From positions 183,777-247,776 of the forward strand of contig WTGP01000018.1 in the NCBI GenBank assembly GCA_011523505.1: 64,000 nt of DNA. Reading direction: 5' to 3'. The stretch comes from Gammaproteobacteria bacterium. Lineage in GTDB: Bacteria; Pseudomonadota; Gammaproteobacteria; Steroidobacterales; Foliamicaceae. The notes below the pieces were generated by a model. That model ran no database searches, was not told the origin of the DNA, and saw only the letters and a program-made list of their open reading frames with translations. The translations under genes and the position numbers were made by a program. This document shows, piece after piece, positions 28,055-37,725 of this stretch (position 1 is the first letter of the stretch; the number at the start of each line of letters is the position of its first letter).

Positions 28055-29104
28055 TCAGTCTTCCGGCGCGCCGCTGATCACGAACCGGTCGTAGTGCCGG
28101 GTTACCTTGATCGGAAGCGCCAACTCCAGTCCATTGAGCGCGGAATCGATGTCATGGACGCTCACGGCCGTGTACACCTTCAACTCCATGACCGACGTGT
28201 CTTCGATCAGGATTTTCTTGCGCGAATAACGATTCAGTTCCTGGACCACCCGGTACAGCGGCTCGCGGTAGAAGCTGAGCATTCCGCTGCGCCATTGCAG
28301 GTAACGGTCCATGGACTCGGGCTGAAATGCCTTCAATTCGTTGCGGCCCGCGTCGAACTCGACAACCCAGCCCGCCTCCACGCGGTGCTGTGTGGGCGCC
28401 GTAATGACCACTGGCTCCCCATCGGCGGACACCGGGGGAGGCAACAGCAACGACGCTTCCGGCAATTCATGCAAGGCGACAGCACCCTCGAGCACTGCGA
28501 CCTGGCAGCCCTCGGGGAGTTTGCGGATATTGAACGCCGTCCCGATCGCAGTAACGGACCTGACATCGAGATCCACGGTGAACGGCCTTTCGGGATCTTC
28601 GGCCACGTCGAAATAGGCCTCGCCGCGCTCCAGCAGGATCCTGCGAATCTGACCGGTATAGTCCACCACCAGCTGACCGCCGGTATTGAGCGTGACAATG
28701 CTGCCGTCGTCCAGCTCGATGGTCTGCTGTTCGCCGATTCGGGTGAAGTACCGCTGCAGGTGGCTGTCGTCCGGTCCACGCAAGGGCGCCAACCAGGTAA
28801 GGGCGGCGCCGATTGCGACAAGCACTCCGAACGTAATGCTCAGTGCCACCCTGCGCTTCGTTCTGCGCTCCCGCAGAAGGCGCCTGTGCTCGCGCAGAAT
28901 CCTGGCAACTTCGCCGTCTTCCGCCAGGTTCTCCATGCGGGCGAGAACCCCCATCGAGCCGCGAAACTCGTCGCGATACCTGCGGTCGCCCTGCAAACGG
29001 TTATGGATCGCGGCCGCTTCGGAATCCGACAGCTCATCCGACCACAAGCGCATCAGCGCGTATTCGACGTTGCCGCCCATGATTTCCTGAAGGTTCTTAA
29101 GCAT
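28055..29104 (-). CDS. FecR-family anti-sigma factor / sigma regulator
   Basis: A 349-residue membrane protein. The cytosolic N-terminus (1-80) includes the anti-sigma region with RLWSDELSDSEAAAIHNRL near 19-37. One membrane helix spans about 86-106. The periplasmic part carries the FecR domain (FTRIGEQQTIELDDGSIVTLNTGG near 119-142, ERGEAYFDVAEDPERPF near 158-175, VRSVTAIGTAFNIR near 180) and a C-terminal STN/DUF4974-like region (KILIEDTSVMELKVYTAVSVH near 305). It would hold the ECF sigma factor and release or activate it when the TonB receptor binds ligand. Its start overlaps the sigma stop at base 29104. Confidence 0.9.
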   Translation of the reverse strand: MLKNLQEIMGGNVEYALMRLWSDELSDSEAAAIHNRLQGDRRYRDEFRGSMGVLARMENLAEDGEVARILREHRRLLRERRTKRRVALSITFGVLVAIGAALTWLAPLRGPDDSHLQRYFTRIGEQQTIELDDGSIVTLNTGGQLVVDYTGQIRRILLERGEAYFDVAEDPERPFTVDLDVRSVTAIGTAFNIRKLPEGCQVAVLEGAVALHELPEASLLLPPPVSADGEPVVITAPTQHRVEAGWVVEFDAGRNELKAFQPESMDRYLQWRSGMLSFYREPLYRVVQELNRYSRKKILIEDTSVMELKVYTAVSVHDIDSALNGLELALPIKVTRHYDRFVISGAPED

Positions 29105-29700
29105 CAGGTTTCCCCGGCGGCCTCGATCTTTCGCCGCTCCTCCCGAATCCTTCGCATGGCCCGCACCATGTAGCGCTCGACCTGCCTGACCGTTACCCCC
29201 ATGTGGATGGCTATGTCCTCGTAACTCATGTTGCCGAAGCGCTGCAGAACGAATGCCACTCTCCAGTTCAGGCGCATGTTCCTGATGACGGACCTCATGG
29301 CTTCCAATTCCAGTTGCGCCGCCACGATTCGCTCGGGCGTACGCTCGTCCATTCGCCGTGGCTCGATTTCGCGCTGTTCCGCCAGGTATGCCTTGCGCAC
29401 TTGCGACTTTCGTTGCCTGTCAACGATCATGTTGTTGGCCATGGTCAACAGATAGGACCGATTGCTTCCGGTCCGGACGGACATCTTCTGTTCCAGCCCG
29501 TCCACACCCATCAGCCGCGTGAAAAGCTCCTGCACCAGGTCGTCGACCTGGTCCTGCGGAACCGACCACCCCATGAGAAAAAGACGCAAGGCTCGGGCAT
29601 GCTCGTCAAAAAGCTGCTCGACCAATCGCCTGCGTTCCGGCCTCTCGCGCGAAGCCAGACTGACGATGTTGTCTTTGCGGGGAGCAATAGGACGGCTCAA
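29104..29700 (-). CDS. ECF RNA polymerase sigma factor (FecI-like)
   Basis: 198 residues from the TTG at 29700, favoured because GAGGGA lies 6 bases upstream; the frame stays open to a TTG at 29757. Sigma region 2 covers VEQLFDEHARALRLFLMGW through DQVDDLVQELFTRLMG and RSYLLTMANNMIVDRQRK. Region 4 covers MRSVIRNMRLNWRVAFVLQRFGNMSYEDIAIHMGVTVRQVERYMVRA, a clear helix-turn-helix. The sigma-fecR-STN receptor gene order is the cell-surface signalling arrangement. It should direct transcription of its own operon after the ligand signal. It is divergent from icd with about 125 bp between them. Confidence 0.88.
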   Translation of the reverse strand: MSRPIAPRKDNIVSLASRERPERRRLVEQLFDEHARALRLFLMGWSVPQDQVDDLVQELFTRLMGVDGLEQKMSVRTGSNRSYLLTMANNMIVDRQRKSQVRKAYLAEQREIEPRRMDERTPERIVAAQLELEAMRSVIRNMRLNWRVAFVLQRFGNMSYEDIAIHMGVTVRQVERYMVRAMRRIREERRKIEAAGET

Positions 29701-29825
29701 GTGATATCCCTCTATAAGAATCAACGTTCCAAACGTACCGCTTCTCCCCCCGTACAAGGTTGCCGTTGCCGGACGTGGCGCGGATAATGCGCGCGCAACA
29801 GATAAAAGAAGGAAGGAAAAGCGGA

Positions 29826-31115
<1,290 letters not shown>

Positions 31116-31188
31116 GGCGGCGCCGGGCAGCGGTGATATGCTTTCGGGTCCGTTTGTGGCTTTCGGTTTTTTCAAGAGGGCTTAAGAA

Positions 31189-32310
31189 ATGAATCCCAAG
31201 AACATCAGCGCATTGAACATGCGCATCCTTCCCGTGCTCCTTGGCGCGCTGCTCGTTTTCGGTGCGGCCCAGACGCAGGAAATGGACCACGAGGAGATGG
31301 GCCATCAGGGAATGGACCACGAAGGAATGGACCACGAAGGAATGGACCATGAAGGCATGGACCATGAAGACATGGACCATTCCGGACATCACGACATGTC
31401 TCAGGATGAGTACGACCTGCTGCGGGCGAAGATACTCACCTACCGCAACTACACCAACGAGCAGATCATGGACAACATGATGCGGATGCCGCCCACTCAC
31501 GAGCGCTACATCAGCGACCCCGAACTCGCGGGCGATCTGGGCATCATCGTCCTGACGCACGGCGCTTTCGAGCCGGGCGACACCTTGTTCGCCAATTCGC
31601 TGACCGGGCTGGCCCGGCAGCACCCCGTTGCGATCGGTTACGGCATGGCAATGATGAACGGCGACCACATCCAGTCGGCGATCGAGCAGCTGGAGGCGGC
31701 CGGCGCGCAGAAGATCGTGGTCGTGCCCGCGGCGCTTTCGCCCAACGGCACCGTCTATGAGCAATGGGCTTATTACCTTGGCGAGCGTGACGAGGCTGCT
31801 TATCTGCCCGCTCCCCGTGTGAGCTCCAATGTGCCCTTGAGTTTCGCCGCTCCGTTGGCCGAGCATTCCATGGCATCCAGCATGCTGCTCGATCACGCAA
31901 AGGAAATCAGCCAGAACCCCGAGAACGAATTCGTGCTGATCGTCGGTCACGGTCCGTCCGAACCGGCGGCGAACGAGATCGAACTGAAGGTGATGCAGAA
32001 GCACGTCGAGAGCCTTAAGGCGGGCGGCGGTTTTGCCGACGTCAAGGGCTACAACTTCCAGGACGATTCCCCGCCCGAGGTTCGCGCCGCCAACGTGGCG
32101 ACCATGCGGGGCTGGATCGAGGAAGCCAGCGCCGCCGGGCTCGACGTGATCATGGTGGGCTACCTGCTGTCCACCCGCGGCATACAGCACAAGATCCCGG
32201 TCGATTTCGAGGGGCTTGAATTCACGTTCAACGAGAAAGGCCTGTCCGCCCATCCGGACTTCGCCAAATGGGTCGAGACCAACGCGCTGGAAACCGCCGG
32301 CCAAAGCTAA
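31189..32310 (+). CDS. Secreted CbiX/sirohydrochlorin chelatase-like protein with Met-Asp-His repeat
   Basis: A 373-residue protein with a signal-like hydrophobic stretch (about 12-28). Residues 32-69 are built from GMDHE-type pentapeptides, rich in Met, Asp and His. Two chelatase-like half domains follow: the first holds GIIVLTHGAFEPGD (His124), the second FVLIVGHGPSEPAANE (His254). These match the metal/tetrapyrrole-binding His motifs of CbiX/SirB class II chelatases, which are normally cytosolic. The repeat resembles copper- or nickel-binding tracts. An extracytoplasmic metal-handling role is inferred; no enzyme activity can be claimed. A ribosome site GAGGG stands 8 bases before the ATG. 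The PQQ-dehydrogenase gene follows 32 bp downstream. Confidence 0.7.
   Translation: MNPKNISALNMRILPVLLGALLVFGAAQTQEMDHEEMGHQGMDHEGMDHEGMDHEGMDHEDMDHSGHHDMSQDEYDLLRAKILTYRNYTNEQIMDNMMRMPPTHERYISDPELAGDLGIIVLTHGAFEPGDTLFANSLTGLARQHPVAIGYGMAMMNGDHIQSAIEQLEAAGAQKIVVVPAALSPNGTVYEQWAYYLGERDEAAYLPAPRVSSNVPLSFAAPLAEHSMASSMLLDHAKEISQNPENEFVLIVGHGPSEPAANEIELKVMQKHVESLKAGGGFADVKGYNFQDDSPPEVRAANVATMRGWIEEASAAGLDVIMVGYLLSTRGIQHKIPVDFEGLEFTFNEKGLSAHPDFAKWVETNALETAGQS
31282..31380 (+). repeat. 15-bp in-frame tandem repeat coding (G/E)MDHE units
   Basis: About 6.6 copies of a 15-base unit, such as ATGGACCACGAAGGA, lie in frame within the chelatase-like gene and code for the Met-Asp-His-Glu-Gly pentapeptides. 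The third and fourth units are identical and the others differ at one to several bases, so copy number has probably changed recently by slippage. Confidence 0.85.
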
Positions 32311-32342
32311 GACGCAGCGTGATCGGCCGTAATCGTTTCCGC

Positions 32343-33497
32343 ATGCTGCCGCGCGCCGCACTCACACTCGTAGCGGTTGCCGCGCTGTGCGCCCAGGCGC
32401 AGGCCGAGGTTTACGAATCCGAAGAGCATCGCTTCCGCGTCGTCACGGTGGTGGAAAGCGTGAAGCATCCCTGGAGCATCGCCTTTCTGCCGGACGGCGA
32501 CATGCTCTTTACGCAGCGCACCGGCGAATTGCGCCTGGTGCGCAACGGCAGGCTGCTGGAGCAGCCTCTGGCCGGCGTCCCCGACGCCCTGGTGCTGGGC
32601 CAGGGCGGGCTTCAGGAAGTCGCGGTTCACCCGGACTTCGAGGCCAACCGCATCGTCTATCTGAGCTACTCCAAGGCCGAAGGCGATCGCAACACCACCG
32701 CTTTAGTGCGCGCCCGGCTCGAGGGAGACCGCCTCCACCAGGTCGAGGAAATCTTCGAGGCCGACGCCTGGAGCGGCGCGCCGGGACATTACGGCGCGAA
32801 GATCGCCTTTGACGGCAACGGGCACCTGTTCATGTCGGTCGGCGATCGCATGGAAATGCCCCGGGATAACCTGGAAAGCCATGGCGCACAGTTGCTCGGC
32901 AGCCACGCGGGCGTAATTGTGAGGCTAAGGGACGACGGCTCCGTGCCCGATGACAATCCCTTTGCAGGCCATGACGGCGCGTTGCCGGAAATCTGGAGCT
33001 ATGGTCACCGCAATCCCCAGGGTCTGGACTACCACCCGGCGACCGGACGGCTCTGGTCAACCGAGCATGGACCTCAGGGCGGCGACGAACTCAACCTGAT
33101 CCTGCCGGGTGTGAATTACGGCTGGCCTGTGATCGGCTTCGGCGTGAACTATGGTTCCGGAACGCCCATTCACGCCTCGAGCGAGCGCGAAGGCATGGAG
33201 CAGCCCGCGACCTACTGGACCCCGTCGATCGGCGCTTCCGGCCTGATCGTTTACGAAGGCAATGCCTTCCCGCGCTGGCGCGGCGATCTGTTCGCCGGGG
33301 GACTGGCGCGCACGCATCGCCGCCTGTCGCGCATCCGCACCGACGACGAAGGCCGCGTCGTGGCCCGCGAACCGCTGCTCAAGGACGTCTACCGGCTGCG
33401 CGATGTCCGCCAGGGGCCGGACGGCTTCATCTACCTGGCCACCGACGACCGCAGCGGCCGGCTCACCGACATCGTGCGGCTCGAACCGGCGGACTGA
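32343..33497 (+). CDS. PQQ-dependent soluble sugar dehydrogenase (Asd/YliI type)
   Basis: A 384-residue exported six-bladed propeller. A signal peptide covers residues 1-22 (ALTLVAVAALCAQAQAEV). The propeller opens with VVESVKHPWSIAFLPDGDMLFTQRTGELR near 34-62, typical of the glucose/sorbosone dehydrogenase family. VGDRMEMPRD, WSYGHRNPQGLDYHPATGRLWSTEHGPQGGDELNLI and NYGWPVI carry the His/Arg/Asp residues around PQQ. It would oxidise an aldose in the periplasm and pass electrons to the respiratory chain; the sugar is unknown. ATG at 32343 is chosen because it begins just before the hydrophobic signal; a GTG at 32319 is also possible. It lies close behind the CbiX-like gene. Confidence 0.85.
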   Translation: MLPRAALTLVAVAALCAQAQAEVYESEEHRFRVVTVVESVKHPWSIAFLPDGDMLFTQRTGELRLVRNGRLLEQPLAGVPDALVLGQGGLQEVAVHPDFEANRIVYLSYSKAEGDRNTTALVRARLEGDRLHQVEEIFEADAWSGAPGHYGAKIAFDGNGHLFMSVGDRMEMPRDNLESHGAQLLGSHAGVIVRLRDDGSVPDDNPFAGHDGALPEIWSYGHRNPQGLDYHPATGRLWSTEHGPQGGDELNLILPGVNYGWPVIGFGVNYGSGTPIHASSEREGMEQPATYWTPSIGASGLIVYEGNAFPRWRGDLFAGGLARTHRRLSRIRTDDEGRVVAREPLLKDVYRLRDVRQGPDGFIYLATDDRSGRLTDIVRLEPAD

Positions 33498-33502
33498 GCC
33501 CT

Positions 33503-34399
33503 TCAGGGCGTGTTGACGCCCTGATCTTCCCGGGCTTCCATCACCTTCCTGAAGTAGGTCCAGCTCGTTTCGTTCGGCCGGTCGTCGTCCATCGGCGGCG
33601 CGTGCAGGTAAAGCGGGAAGTGCTCCTCGATCACGGCCCGGAAGTCGGCCGGCACGTTTTCGTAATCGCCGACCTTCTTGCCGCCGGCGTGGAAATACAT
33701 CTTGCCGCTGCGCGAACCCATCTCCATCCACGGCAGCCATTGCGCGAGCCGCACCCAGCCCACGAACAGGGTCGCCGTATCGCTGTCGGCATCCAGCAGG
33801 TCGTCCAGCTTGCCCTTGAAGTTGAACATCTCCGTGGCGTGATAGGTGCCGCCCACGTATTTCTGGTAGTCGCCTCCCAGCGGGTTGGGATAGAACAGCG
33901 GCACCGCAGCCGACCACCACCAGTCGTTGCCCTGCGTCACCAGGGGCAGCGGGTACTCGGAACCGTCGCGCCGGAGCGGATGCTGGGCCGGCTGATTTAC
34001 GGGGTCGTTGGCGACGTGCAAGACTTCCACCGTTTCGCCGGTGTAGGGGTTCTCCCAGGTGTGCAGCATTTCGCCCGTCTCGATGTCCTGGTACACAAGA
34101 ATCTCCCGCGATATCAGGCGGAAGCCGTCGCCACGTTCGGCGTTGGGCACGCTGGCGCAGCGGCGCACGTTGATGCCCTCCACGCGAAACAGCCGGATGT
34201 CCGGTTGCCCGGCCACATGGCCGTAAGCGGTACCGGTCCACCAGAAAAACGACTCCTTGCCGTCGATCAGCGAGCATTGCATTTTCCGGTAAGCGGCCAG
34301 GCGCCCCTCGGCCGTGTCCAGACTGGCGGAGGCGTGGGCCATGCCGGCCAGCAGTAAACCGGCCATTACCGGCGCGCAGTTTCGAATCAGCGATCTCAT
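33503..34399 (-). CDS. DUF1838 family exported protein
   Basis: 298 residues from the ATG at 34399, preceded by GGGAGGATCCG. A signal peptide covers about 1-23 (VMAGLLLAGMAHASA). The rest matches DUF1838, with FWWTGTAYGHVAGQPDIRLFRVEGINVRRC near 50-80, LISREILVYQDIETGEMLHTWENPYTGE near 95-122, and a Trp-rich late part ending TSWTYFRKVMEAR near 280. The function of the family is unknown. Conserved Trp and His residues hint at ligand binding but nothing more. The gene is convergent with the PQQ-dehydrogenase gene (5 bp apart) and divergent from the DUF1295 gene. Confidence 0.85.
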   Translation of the reverse strand: MRSLIRNCAPVMAGLLLAGMAHASASLDTAEGRLAAYRKMQCSLIDGKESFFWWTGTAYGHVAGQPDIRLFRVEGINVRRCASVPNAERGDGFRLISREILVYQDIETGEMLHTWENPYTGETVEVLHVANDPVNQPAQHPLRRDGSEYPLPLVTQGNDWWWSAAVPLFYPNPLGGDYQKYVGGTYHATEMFNFKGKLDDLLDADSDTATLFVGWVRLAQWLPWMEMGSRSGKMYFHAGGKKVGDYENVPADFRAVIEEHFPLYLHAPPMDDDRPNETSWTYFRKVMEAREDQGVNTP

Positions 34400-34466
34400 C
34401 GGATCCTCCCGTAAAAGCGTAAATTTCCGCCCCTTTGCAGCGGCGGCGGCTGTATAGAATAAACGA

Positions 34467-35270
34467 ATGGACTTCTCCGTCACTGGAATCCTGTTCGGAA
34501 ACCTGGGCCTGATACTGGGCATCATGGCGGCGCTCTGGCTGATCAGCCTGCGGCTGCGCGATACCAGCATCGTCGATCTCTTCTGGGGCCTGGGCTTTGC
34601 GGTCATCGCGCTGGCGACGCTGTGGCGCACGGGCGGCATTTCGCCGCGGGCCTGGCTCCTTGCGCTGCTGACCACCGCCTGGTCGCTGCGCTACAGCTGG
34701 CACTTGTGGCGCCGCAACATCGGGCACGGAGAGGACTACCGCTACGCCGCCATGCGCGAGAGGACCGAGGCCGCGGGCCGTTCCTGGAACGTGCGCAGCC
34801 TCTATGTCGTGTTCCTGCTCCAGGGGACGATCCTCTGGCTCGTTTCGCTTCCCGTGCAGCTCGGCCAGTTGTACGCGACGCCGGTCACGCTGGGTTGGGC
34901 GGCGCTGGCGGGAATCGCGGTCTGGATCGTCGGCGTGCTGTTCGAGACCATAGGCGACGCGCAGCTCAAGCGCTTCCGGGCCGATCCGGAGAACCGTGGC
35001 AAGGTCCTGGACAGCGGGCTCTGGCGTTACACGCGCCACCCGAACTACTTCGGCAACGCCTGCTTGTGGTGGGGCATCTGGCTGGTGGCCGCGGAGGTGG
35101 ACGCCGCCGCCTGGACCTTCTTCAGCCCGGCGCTGATGACCTGGGCCCTGATCAAGTTCTCCGGCGTCCCGATCCTGGAGAAGCACCTGGCTTCCACGCG
35201 GCCCGGCTACGCGGACTACATCAAGCGCACCAGCATGTTCTTCCCGCTGCCGCCGGGGAAGGCGGGCTGA
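34467..35270 (+). CDS. DUF1295 membrane protein (steroid 5-alpha-reductase-like)
   Basis: A 267-residue integral membrane protein with about six to seven helices. Its C-terminal third has the isoprenylcysteine methyltransferase/steroid reductase pattern DSGLWRYTRHPNYFGNACLWWGIWL near 187-212 and ends with RPGYADYIKRTSMFFPLPP, both typical of DUF1295. SLRYSWHLWRRNIGHGEDYRY near 73-93 is the other strong family block. Members probably reduce or modify a lipid or steroid-like substrate using NADPH, which is unproven. The stop is 2 bp before the VWA gene, so they are probably co-transcribed. Confidence 0.85.
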   Translation: MDFSVTGILFGNLGLILGIMAALWLISLRLRDTSIVDLFWGLGFAVIALATLWRTGGISPRAWLLALLTTAWSLRYSWHLWRRNIGHGEDYRYAAMRERTEAAGRSWNVRSLYVVFLLQGTILWLVSLPVQLGQLYATPVTLGWAALAGIAVWIVGVLFETIGDAQLKRFRADPENRGKVLDSGLWRYTRHPNYFGNACLWWGIWLVAAEVDAAAWTFFSPALMTWALIKFSGVPILEKHLASTRPGYADYIKRTSMFFPLPPGKAG

Positions 35271-35272
35271 TC

Positions 35273-36274
35273 ATGGCGGGCAAGCGGTTCAAGCGCGAGG
35301 AACAGGGACTGAACCTGTCGTTCCTGGATGTCGTCTGCTGCGGCTTCGGGGCCGTCATCCTGCTGCTGGTCGTGACCAAGATCCACGAGCCGGTCATCAT
35401 CGAGCGCAGCCGCGAAGAGCTGGAGGGGCTGATCCTGATGCTCGAGCGGGAACTGTTCGAAATCCGCGGCGAAACCACGGTGCTGAAGCGCGACCTGGAG
35501 CCGCTGCGCGCCGAGACCGCCGAGAGCGTGCGGCGCGTGAGCCTCACCCGGCGCGAGGTGGAAGCAGCCGAAGAGCGTCACTTCGCCGCCAAGGAGACCG
35601 CATCGGAAGGCAGCGACGAGGCCGGAAAACTACTGGCGGCGCGCCAGGAACTCACCGAGGAAATGGAACGCCTGCTGGCCGATTACCAACCGGCTCCCAA
35701 CGACACGACGGTCGGCGGAATCCCGGTGGACAGCGAGTACATCATCTTCGTGATCGACACCTCGGGCAGCATGCTGGGCAACGCCTGGCCGGCGGTCCAG
35801 CGACTGGTGGCGGAGACGCTGCGGGTCTATCCCACGGTGAAGGGCATCCAGGTGCTCAACGACGAAGGACAGTACCTGTTCTCGTCGTTTGCGGGAAGGT
35901 GGATTCCGGATTCGGCGTCGCGCCGCCAGTCCATCGTTCGCGCCATCGCCAACTGGCAGGCCTTTTCCGACTCCAATCCCGCCGAAGGAATCGTCGAGGC
36001 CATTACCACCTTCTACGACGCGAGCAGGAAGGTAAGCATCTACGTGTTCGGCGACGACTTTTCGCAGGGTTCGGCCGAATCGCTGGTTCGCTACGTGGCC
36101 CGGATCAACGAGGCCGACCGCTTCGGAAACTGCCTGGTCCGCATCCACGCGGTGGGTTTCCCGGTTCTCCTGCGCGGCGGCGCCTTCGATCAGGCCAGCC
36201 GCTTCGCCAACCTGATGCGGGTGCTCTGCGAGCGCAACTGCGGCACCTTCGTCGCGCGCCCCACCCTCAGCTGA
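35273..36274 (+). CDS. Membrane-anchored coiled-coil VWA-domain protein
   Basis: 333 residues from the ATG at 35273, 2 bp after the DUF1295 stop; the longer open frame upstream only shadows that gene. Residues about 15-36 are a membrane segment reading LSFLDVVCCGFGAVILLLVV, with an Asp at its N-terminal edge much like ExbD/TolR/MotB-type anchors. Residues about 44-138 form a charged coiled coil. From about 155 a von Willebrand A domain begins with the metal-site motif FVIDTSGSM (162-167) and later IYVFGDDFSQG near 255. The protein probably stands in the periplasm, anchored in the inner membrane. Partner and role are unknown. A TerB-like gene follows 24 bp downstream. Confidence 0.8.
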   Translation: MAGKRFKREEQGLNLSFLDVVCCGFGAVILLLVVTKIHEPVIIERSREELEGLILMLERELFEIRGETTVLKRDLEPLRAETAESVRRVSLTRREVEAAEERHFAAKETASEGSDEAGKLLAARQELTEEMERLLADYQPAPNDTTVGGIPVDSEYIIFVIDTSGSMLGNAWPAVQRLVAETLRVYPTVKGIQVLNDEGQYLFSSFAGRWIPDSASRRQSIVRAIANWQAFSDSNPAEGIVEAITTFYDASRKVSIYVFGDDFSQGSAESLVRYVARINEADRFGNCLVRIHAVGFPVLLRGGAFDQASRFANLMRVLCERNCGTFVARPTLS

Positions 36275-36298
36275 CCCGTTTCTCGCGGGAGGATCGGC

Positions 36299-36829
36299 AT
36301 GCCTTATCTTCTCGGGCTGCTCGGGGCCATAGTTACGGTCCTGGTGCTGCTCAAGAGGCTCGCCGACGCCGGCATCGACCTCGGCGGCCTGAATCCGTTC
36401 GCGCGGCGGCGCAAACGGGCCTGGCAAAGCAAGTTCGAGGCCAATCCCCTGTTCGGACTCGAAGACCCCATGGATGCCGCGGCGGCGCTCGCGGTCGGAG
36501 TCGCCAAGGCCAGCGGCGACTTGAGTTCGGAGCAGAAAAGCGCCTTGCTCGACGCTTTCCGGAGCACCTTCGACCTGGACCTGGTCGCGGCGGAACAATT
36601 GCTCGCGTCGAGCGCCTATCTGGTCGGCGACGGACAGATCTTCATGGACCAGGTCGAGGGTGTCGTGGCGAAGAGCATGGAACGCTTCACGGACAATCAG
36701 ATCGCCTCGACGCTGGCGCTGATCGAGGAGATTGCGGCGGTCGAGGGCGCCACCGAACGGCAGCGCGAACTGATCGGCCGCATCCGCGATATCTTCTACA
36801 ACGACAACGAATCCACGACCTGGCAGTGA
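36299..36829 (+). CDS. Small membrane-anchored TerB/DjlA-like helical protein
   Basis: A 176-residue protein with one N-terminal membrane helix (about 2-20, LLGLLGAIVTVLVLLKRL) and a basic stretch FARRRKRAW. An all-helical domain follows: AAALAVGVAKASGDLSSEQKSALLDAFRSTFDLDLVAAEQLLASS near 63-107, which resembles the TerB/DjlA N-terminal domain in its acidic spacing. GGGAGGATCGGC lies before the ATG. It follows the VWA gene closely and is likely co-expressed. TerB-like domains and VWA proteins often occur together in stress-response gene sets, but no TerD, TerC or TerY-like gene is present here. The TerB assignment is an inference from pattern only. Confidence 0.6.
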   Translation: MPYLLGLLGAIVTVLVLLKRLADAGIDLGGLNPFARRRKRAWQSKFEANPLFGLEDPMDAAAALAVGVAKASGDLSSEQKSALLDAFRSTFDLDLVAAEQLLASSAYLVGDGQIFMDQVEGVVAKSMERFTDNQIASTLALIEEIAAVEGATERQRELIGRIRDIFYNDNESTTWQ

Positions 36830-36879
36830 CCACTCCGGGGCATCCGGCAGCGTAACCGCGCCGCCTCGCTTAGCCTGCG

Positions 36880-37725
36880 TCAGATCGGCGGGCGGTCGTC
36901 GTCTATGGAGACCCGGTGCATGAGGCGATGCCGGTCGCCGAAGTCGAACACGCCCTTGTGGATCGTGCAGCGGTTGTCCCAGAAGGCCACCGAGTGCTTC
37001 TCCCAGGCGAACCGGCACTGGAACTCGGGCTGGGTGCTGTGGCGGAACAGGAAATCCAGTAGCATGCGGCTTTCGTCCGGCTTCATGTCCTTGATGTGCG
37101 AGGTCATCAACTCGCTCACGAACAGCGACTTGCGCCCGGTTTCCGGATGGGTGCGGACCACCGGGTGCCCGGAAGGCGGCAGCATCTTGCGCATCTGCGC
37201 GAAGCCTTCCGGACCCAGCCGCTCAAGCAGCGTCTCCAGGTTGCGGTAGGCATTGTCGTTGACCGCGGTCAGCCCCGCCAGGAACGTCTGCATGCTGTCG
37301 GAAAGGTCCTCGTAAGCGGCATACATATTGGCCCAGACCGTGTCGCCCGCGCCCTCGGGCACGTCCAGCGCATACAGAACGGAACCGCGGGACGGTATCG
37401 GCAGAAAGGCCGCGTCGCAATGCCAGGTGATGTCGGTCACGTCGCGGCTGTAGAGGCCCGGGTACTCCTGCACGAAGACGCCGGTCGTCCCCTCGAGCGT
37501 GGGCATGAAGCCGGCCTTGGTCAGTTCCCCGAAATTCGCGGCAAAGGCTTCGTGCTGGTGCGGGGTCATCTCCTGGTCGCGGAAGAACAGCACCTGGTAT
37601 TCGAGCCAGGCCGAATGGATTTCGCCAAGTGTCGCTTGGTCCAGGGGCTGCGACATGTCGATGCCGCTTACCGTAGCGCCGAAGGTGCCGGTTGCCGGCC
37701 GCACCGAAATATGTTGGTAAGTCAT
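36880..37725 (-). CDS. TauD/TfdA-family Fe(II)/2-oxoglutarate dioxygenase
   Basis: 281 residues from the ATG at 37725. The N-terminus RPATGTFGATVSGIDMSQPL and VLFFRDQEMTPHQHEAFAANFGEL (about 46-68) are classic TauD. Metal ligands are visible: His102 and Asp104 in DITWHCDAAFL, and His256 in WDNRCTIHKG. Arg271 near the end (LMHRVSI) would bind 2-oxoglutarate. The family hydroxylates small acids such as taurine or 2,4-D; the substrate here is unknown. The ATG overlaps the stop of the amidohydrolase gene (ATGA), so the two enzymes are coupled and probably act on one pathway. Confidence 0.88.
   Translation of the reverse strand: MTYQHISVRPATGTFGATVSGIDMSQPLDQATLGEIHSAWLEYQVLFFRDQEMTPHQHEAFAANFGELTKAGFMPTLEGTTGVFVQEYPGLYSRDVTDITWHCDAAFLPIPSRGSVLYALDVPEGAGDTVWANMYAAYEDLSDSMQTFLAGLTAVNDNAYRNLETLLERLGPEGFAQMRKMLPPSGHPVVRTHPETGRKSLFVSELMTSHIKDMKPDESRMLLDFLFRHSTQPEFQCRFAWEKHSVAFWDNRCTIHKGVFDFGDRHRLMHRVSIDDDRPPI

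Noticed and set aside
26174..29173. A 999-codon plus-strand open frame opposite the TonB receptor and fecR
   Set aside because: The receptor, FecR and sigma domains on the minus strand are unmistakable. The opposite frame shows no domain and no start context.
31282..31380. Regular repeat considered as a CRISPR array
   Set aside because: Units are 15 bp, contiguous with no spacers, in frame, and code for a peptide repeat.
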